The position numbers and the translations under genes were made by a program. The notes beneath the pieces are model-generated. The model was given only the letters and a program-made list of their open reading frames with translations. It ran no database searches and had not been told where the DNA came from. A stretch of 64,000 bases of DNA from Saccharothrix sp. NRRL B-16314. Lineage in GTDB: Bacteria > Actinomycetota > Actinomycetes > Mycobacteriales > Pseudonocardiaceae. The stretch lies in NCBI RefSeq assembly GCF_000716595.1, contig NZ_JNXC01000021.1, positions 168,985 to 232,984 of the forward strand, in the 5' to 3' direction. Every line of letters starts with the position of its first letter. Position 1 is the stretch's first letter. Below are positions 61,705 through 64,000 of this stretch, in pieces.

Positions 61705-63081
61705 GTGAACGCACGACGACCCGCGAGCCGTTCCTCAGGCTCATCGCGCAGCACTTCCCGGCGCCCTGGCGCGCCGACGAACCACACGTACGTGGTGGAC
61801 ACGTCCGTGCTGCTCTCCGACCCCCTGGCCACCACGCGGTTCGCCGAGCACGAGGTCGTGCTGCCGCTCGTGGTGATCAGCGAGCTGGAGGGCAAGCGGC
61901 ACCACCCCGAACTGGGCTGGTTCGCCCGGGAGGCGTTGCGACTGCTCGACGACCTGCGGCTCCGGCACGGCAGGCTGGACCACCCGGTGCCGATCGGCGA
62001 CCAAGGCGGCACCCTGCGCGTCGAGCTCAACCACTCCGACCCGGAGGTGCTGCCCGCGGGCTTCCGCACGGACTCCAACGACGCCCGCATACTGGCCTGC
62101 GCGCTCAACCTCGCGGCCGAGGGCGACATCGTCACGCTGGTCACCAAGGACATGCCCCTGCGCGTCAAGGCCGGTGCCGTCGGCCTCGCCGCGGAGGAGT
62201 ACCGCGCCCACGACGTCACCTTGTCCGGTTACTCCGGGATGTCCGACGTGGACGTGGACCAGTCCGTGGTGGACGCGCTGTACCGCGAGAACGTGATCGA
62301 CCCGTCGCTGTACGACCTCGGCCACGCCGCGGAGCTCCCGTGCCACAGCGGGTTGCGCATGCTGGCGGGCACGTCGAGCGCGCTGGGCCGGGTCACGCCG
62401 GACAAGCAGATCAGGCTGGTGCGCGGCGACCGCGAGGCGTTCGGGGTGCACGGTCGGTCGGCCGAGCAGCGCGTGGCGCTGGACCTGCTGCTCGACACCG
62501 AGGTCGGCATCGTCTCGCTGGGCGGACGGGCCGGCACCGGCAAGTCGGCGCTCGCGCTGTGCGCGGGCCTGGAGGCGGTCATGGAACGCCGCCAGCACCG
62601 CAAGGTCGTGGTGTTCCGTCCGCTGTACGCGGTAGGCGGGCAGGAGCTGGGGTACCTGCCCGGGTCCGAGAGCGAGAAGATGCAGCCGTGGGCGCAGGCG
62701 GTGTTCGACACCCTCGGCGCGCTGGTCAGCCAGGACGTGGTCGAGGAGGTCATGGACCGCGGCATGCTGGAGGTCATGCCGCTGACCCACATCCGCGGCC
62801 GGTCGCTGCACGACTCGTTCGTGATCGTGGACGAGGCGCAGTCGCTGGAGCGCAACGTGCTGCTCACCGTGCTGTCCCGGCTGGGGACGAACTCGCGGGT
62901 GGTGCTGACGCACGACGTGGCGCAGCGCGACAACCTGCGGGTCGGGCGGCACGACGGCGTCGCGGCGGTCATCGAGAAGCTGAAGGGGCACCCGCTGTTC
63001 GCGCACGTCACGTTGACGCGGTCGGAGCGTTCACCGATCGCCGCGCTGGTCACCGAGATGCTGGAGGACTACGCGTCCTGA
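61705..63081 (+). CDS. phoH: PIN domain - PhoH family ATPase (PhoH2)
   Basis: 458 residues from the GTG at 61705, with GAGGGAG 6 bases upstream. The N-terminal PIN nuclease domain (~28-165) has [27 protein letters not shown] and [13 protein letters not shown] acidic residues. The C-terminal PhoH domain (~235-458) has Walker [19 protein letters not shown] and Walker [15 protein letters not shown]. PhoH2 proteins are RNA helicase-nucleases related to VapC toxins. No antitoxin gene precedes it here. A strong terminator follows. Confidence 0.94.
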   Translation: MNARRPASRSSGSSRSTSRRPGAPTNHTYVVDTSVLLSDPLATTRFAEHEVVLPLVVISELEGKRHHPELGWFAREALRLLDDLRLRHGRLDHPVPIGDQGGTLRVELNHSDPEVLPAGFRTDSNDARILACALNLAAEGDIVTLVTKDMPLRVKAGAVGLAAEEYRAHDVTLSGYSGMSDVDVDQSVVDALYRENVIDPSLYDLGHAAELPCHSGLRMLAGTSSALGRVTPDKQIRLVRGDREAFGVHGRSAEQRVALDLLLDTEVGIVSLGGRAGTGKSALALCAGLEAVMERRQHRKVVVFRPLYAVGGQELGYLPGSESEKMQPWAQAVFDTLGALVSQDVVEEVMDRGMLEVMPLTHIRGRSLHDSFVIVDEAQSLERNVLLTVLSRLGTNSRVVLTHDVAQRDNLRVGRHDGVAAVIEKLKGHPLFAHVTLTRSERSPIAALVTEMLEDYAS

Positions 63082-63114
63082 TGGCCTGACAGCTTGACGG
63101 CACGACGGCTTGAC

Positions 63115-63155
63115 GTCGAGGCCGCCCCGGTCGCCGTGACCGGGGCGGCCTCGAC
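63115..63155. terminator. Very strong bidirectional terminator after phoH
   Basis: GTCGAGGCCGCCCCGGTC at 63115-63132 pairs perfectly with 63138-63155 (18 bp) around GCCGT. It lies between the convergent phoH and Pr6Pr genes. Confidence 0.85.
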
Positions 63156-63161
63156 CGGTGT

Positions 63162-63869
63162 TCAGGCCGGTGCCGGCCTCAGCTTGGCGTCCAGGGCCTT
63201 CGCGACCACCGCGAGGACGGCGGCGAGGACCAGCACCAGCAGCGCGTTGCGGAGCGCGGCGCCGAACCCCAGCACCGTCACGTCGAGGAACGGGTACGGG
63301 TACCAGTCGGTGATCGCGCCGTGCACGAAGGTGTAGGCGATCCACAGGACGGGCCAGACGAACAGCGCCCTGGCGATCGAAGCCCAGTCGACGCGCGGCC
63401 GGGGACCGAACAGCAGCCAGCCCAGCACGGCCATCAGCGGCGCGAGGCGGTGGAAGCCGAGGTTCACCCACCAGGCCGCGCCGACCGGGTGCACCAGCCG
63501 CGCCAGCAGCAGGTCGAACACGACGCCGGTGATCGCGATGCCCAGCAGGGCGTCCAGCCGCGCCACCCGCCAGCCCCGACCGTCCCGGCGGGGGTTCAGG
63601 GCCAGCGTGAGCGACACGGCGAGCACGAACACGTTGCTCTGGATGGTGAAGTAGCTGAACAGGCGCAGCAGGCGGACACCGATCGGCGCCGGCACCTCGG
63701 CCTGACCGGAGTTGACGTCCACCCCGCCGGTGAGCAGCAGCACCAGCTGGGTGACCAGCGCCGCGGCGATCACGGCCGCCAGCAGCCCGTGCCACACCCG
63801 TGAACCGGTGCTCCAGGCGGTGGACGGCCGTGGTGCGTCGGTGTTCGCGTGCGCGGCCTCGGTGCTCAT
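63162..63869 (-). CDS. Pr6Pr family membrane protein
   Basis: 235 residues from the ATG at 63869. After ~20 cytosolic residues come six membrane segments. LFSYFTIQSNVFVLAVSLTL and FHRLAPLMAVLGWLLFGPR, and TDWYPYPFLDV, are typical of the Pr6Pr (FAR-17a/AIG1-like) family, some members of which hydrolyse lipids in eukaryotes. The bacterial role is unknown. The frame stays open upstream to 63986, but the ATG gives the normal length. Confidence 0.88.
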   Translation of the reverse strand: MSTEAAHANTDAPRPSTAWSTGSRVWHGLLAAVIAAALVTQLVLLLTGGVDVNSGQAEVPAPIGVRLLRLFSYFTIQSNVFVLAVSLTLALNPRRDGRGWRVARLDALLGIAITGVVFDLLLARLVHPVGAAWWVNLGFHRLAPLMAVLGWLLFGPRPRVDWASIARALFVWPVLWIAYTFVHGAITDWYPYPFLDVTVLGFGAALRNALLVLVLAAVLAVVAKALDAKLRPAPA

Positions 63870-63943
63870 CGCCCGATCATGCGGTCGGGCGTGCGGTCCG
63901 GCTAGATGATTGATTCCAAGGGGTAGGCACCTGGAGATGTGGG

Positions 63944-63992
63944 GCGAGGGTGTCGATGTACGGGTTGTGACGACCGACATTGACACCCTCGC
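63944..63992. repeat. Long inverted repeat around a possible start codon at the window edge
   Basis: Bases 63944-63959 (GCGAGGGTGTCGATGT) pair with 63977-63992 along 16 positions, with one G-U wobble as RNA, around a 17-base loop. The GTG at 63967-63969, which could start a plus-strand gene, lies in the loop. The stem may be an operator, a translation-control hairpin, or a terminator if no gene starts here. Confidence 0.7.
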
Positions 63993-64000
63993 GACCGCAC
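63967..64000 (+). CDS. Possible start of a gene cut by the window edge
   Basis: GTG at 63967 opens a frame reading TTDIDTLATA to the end of the window. The upstream TAGATG/TGATTG patch near 63903-63912 could hold a promoter. Too short to identify; the start codon sits in the loop of a strong inverted repeat. Confidence 0.35.
   Translation, partial: MTTDIDTLATA

Overview
This 64 kb window is chromosomal DNA from a high-GC actinomycete, most likely of the order Pseudonocardiales (Saccharothrix / Actinosynnema / Lentzea type). The evidence is the very high G+C with G/C-ending codons, GTG starts, mycothiol conjugate amidase, the eno-ftsB-DUF501-ppx block, the efeUOB iron system, and many actinobacterial TAnnnT -10 boxes placed just upstream of start codons. 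I see no phage, insertion sequence, replication origin or CRISPR array.

Layout. 0-4.4 kb: the 3' end of a tricorn-type S41 protease, convergent with efeUOB (ferrous iron uptake) behind a candidate IdeR/DtxR box. 4.5-12.5 kb: two lytic-transglycosylase-like proteins, small conserved genes, an alpha/beta hydrolase with a Gly/Ser insert, and eno-ftsB-DUF501-transglycosylase-ppx. 12.6-18.2 kb: a complete peptide ABC importer (binding protein, two permeases, two ATPases). 18.3-26.1 kb: an S10 carboxypeptidase, UdgB uracil-DNA glycosylase, two uncharacterised proteins plus a decayed duplicate fragment, and a DUF4129-MoxR-DUF58 operon. 26.3-27.6 kb: type II NADH dehydrogenase.

27.7-37.3 kb is the most interesting part. 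A promoter drives a 40-43 residue peptide followed at once by an MvdC/D-like ATP-grasp ligase and a SagB-type FMN dehydrogenase with a possible N-terminal peptide-binding domain. This looks like an undescribed RiPP-type cassette. The dehydrogenase gene changes abruptly to low-GC codons at its 3' end, carries a TTA codon three codons before its stop, and is followed 87 bases later by an unusual tRNA gene with anticodon UAA but a short (class I) variable loop. Then come a DUF885 metallopeptidase, a two-component system, and a complete PQQ operon (pqqACDEB), itself a RiPP pathway, with a polysaccharide deacetylase upstream.

38-64 kb holds a class F sortase with a Spa-type surface protein, a BI-1 protein, thiolase, cystathionine beta-synthase and cystathionine gamma-synthase (transsulfuration), an RDD membrane protein, hpd with a divergent Lrp-family regulator, greA, DUF4307, mca, a Pnkp-like phosphatase, a DUF255 thioredoxin-fold protein, a PAQR protein, a cis-prenyltransferase, a second DUF885-like peptidase, a PIN-PhoH ATPase and a Pr6Pr membrane protein.

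Scattered through the window at five intergenic loci is one repeat family: units of the form GTGAGTCCTACGTTC at an exact 22-bp period (2 to 4 units), ended by a related cap, GAGTTCAACGCTC, at a fixed offset. Five of the six elements lie in sense orientation directly downstream of a gene 3' end. In two cases the first unit supplies the gene's stop codon.
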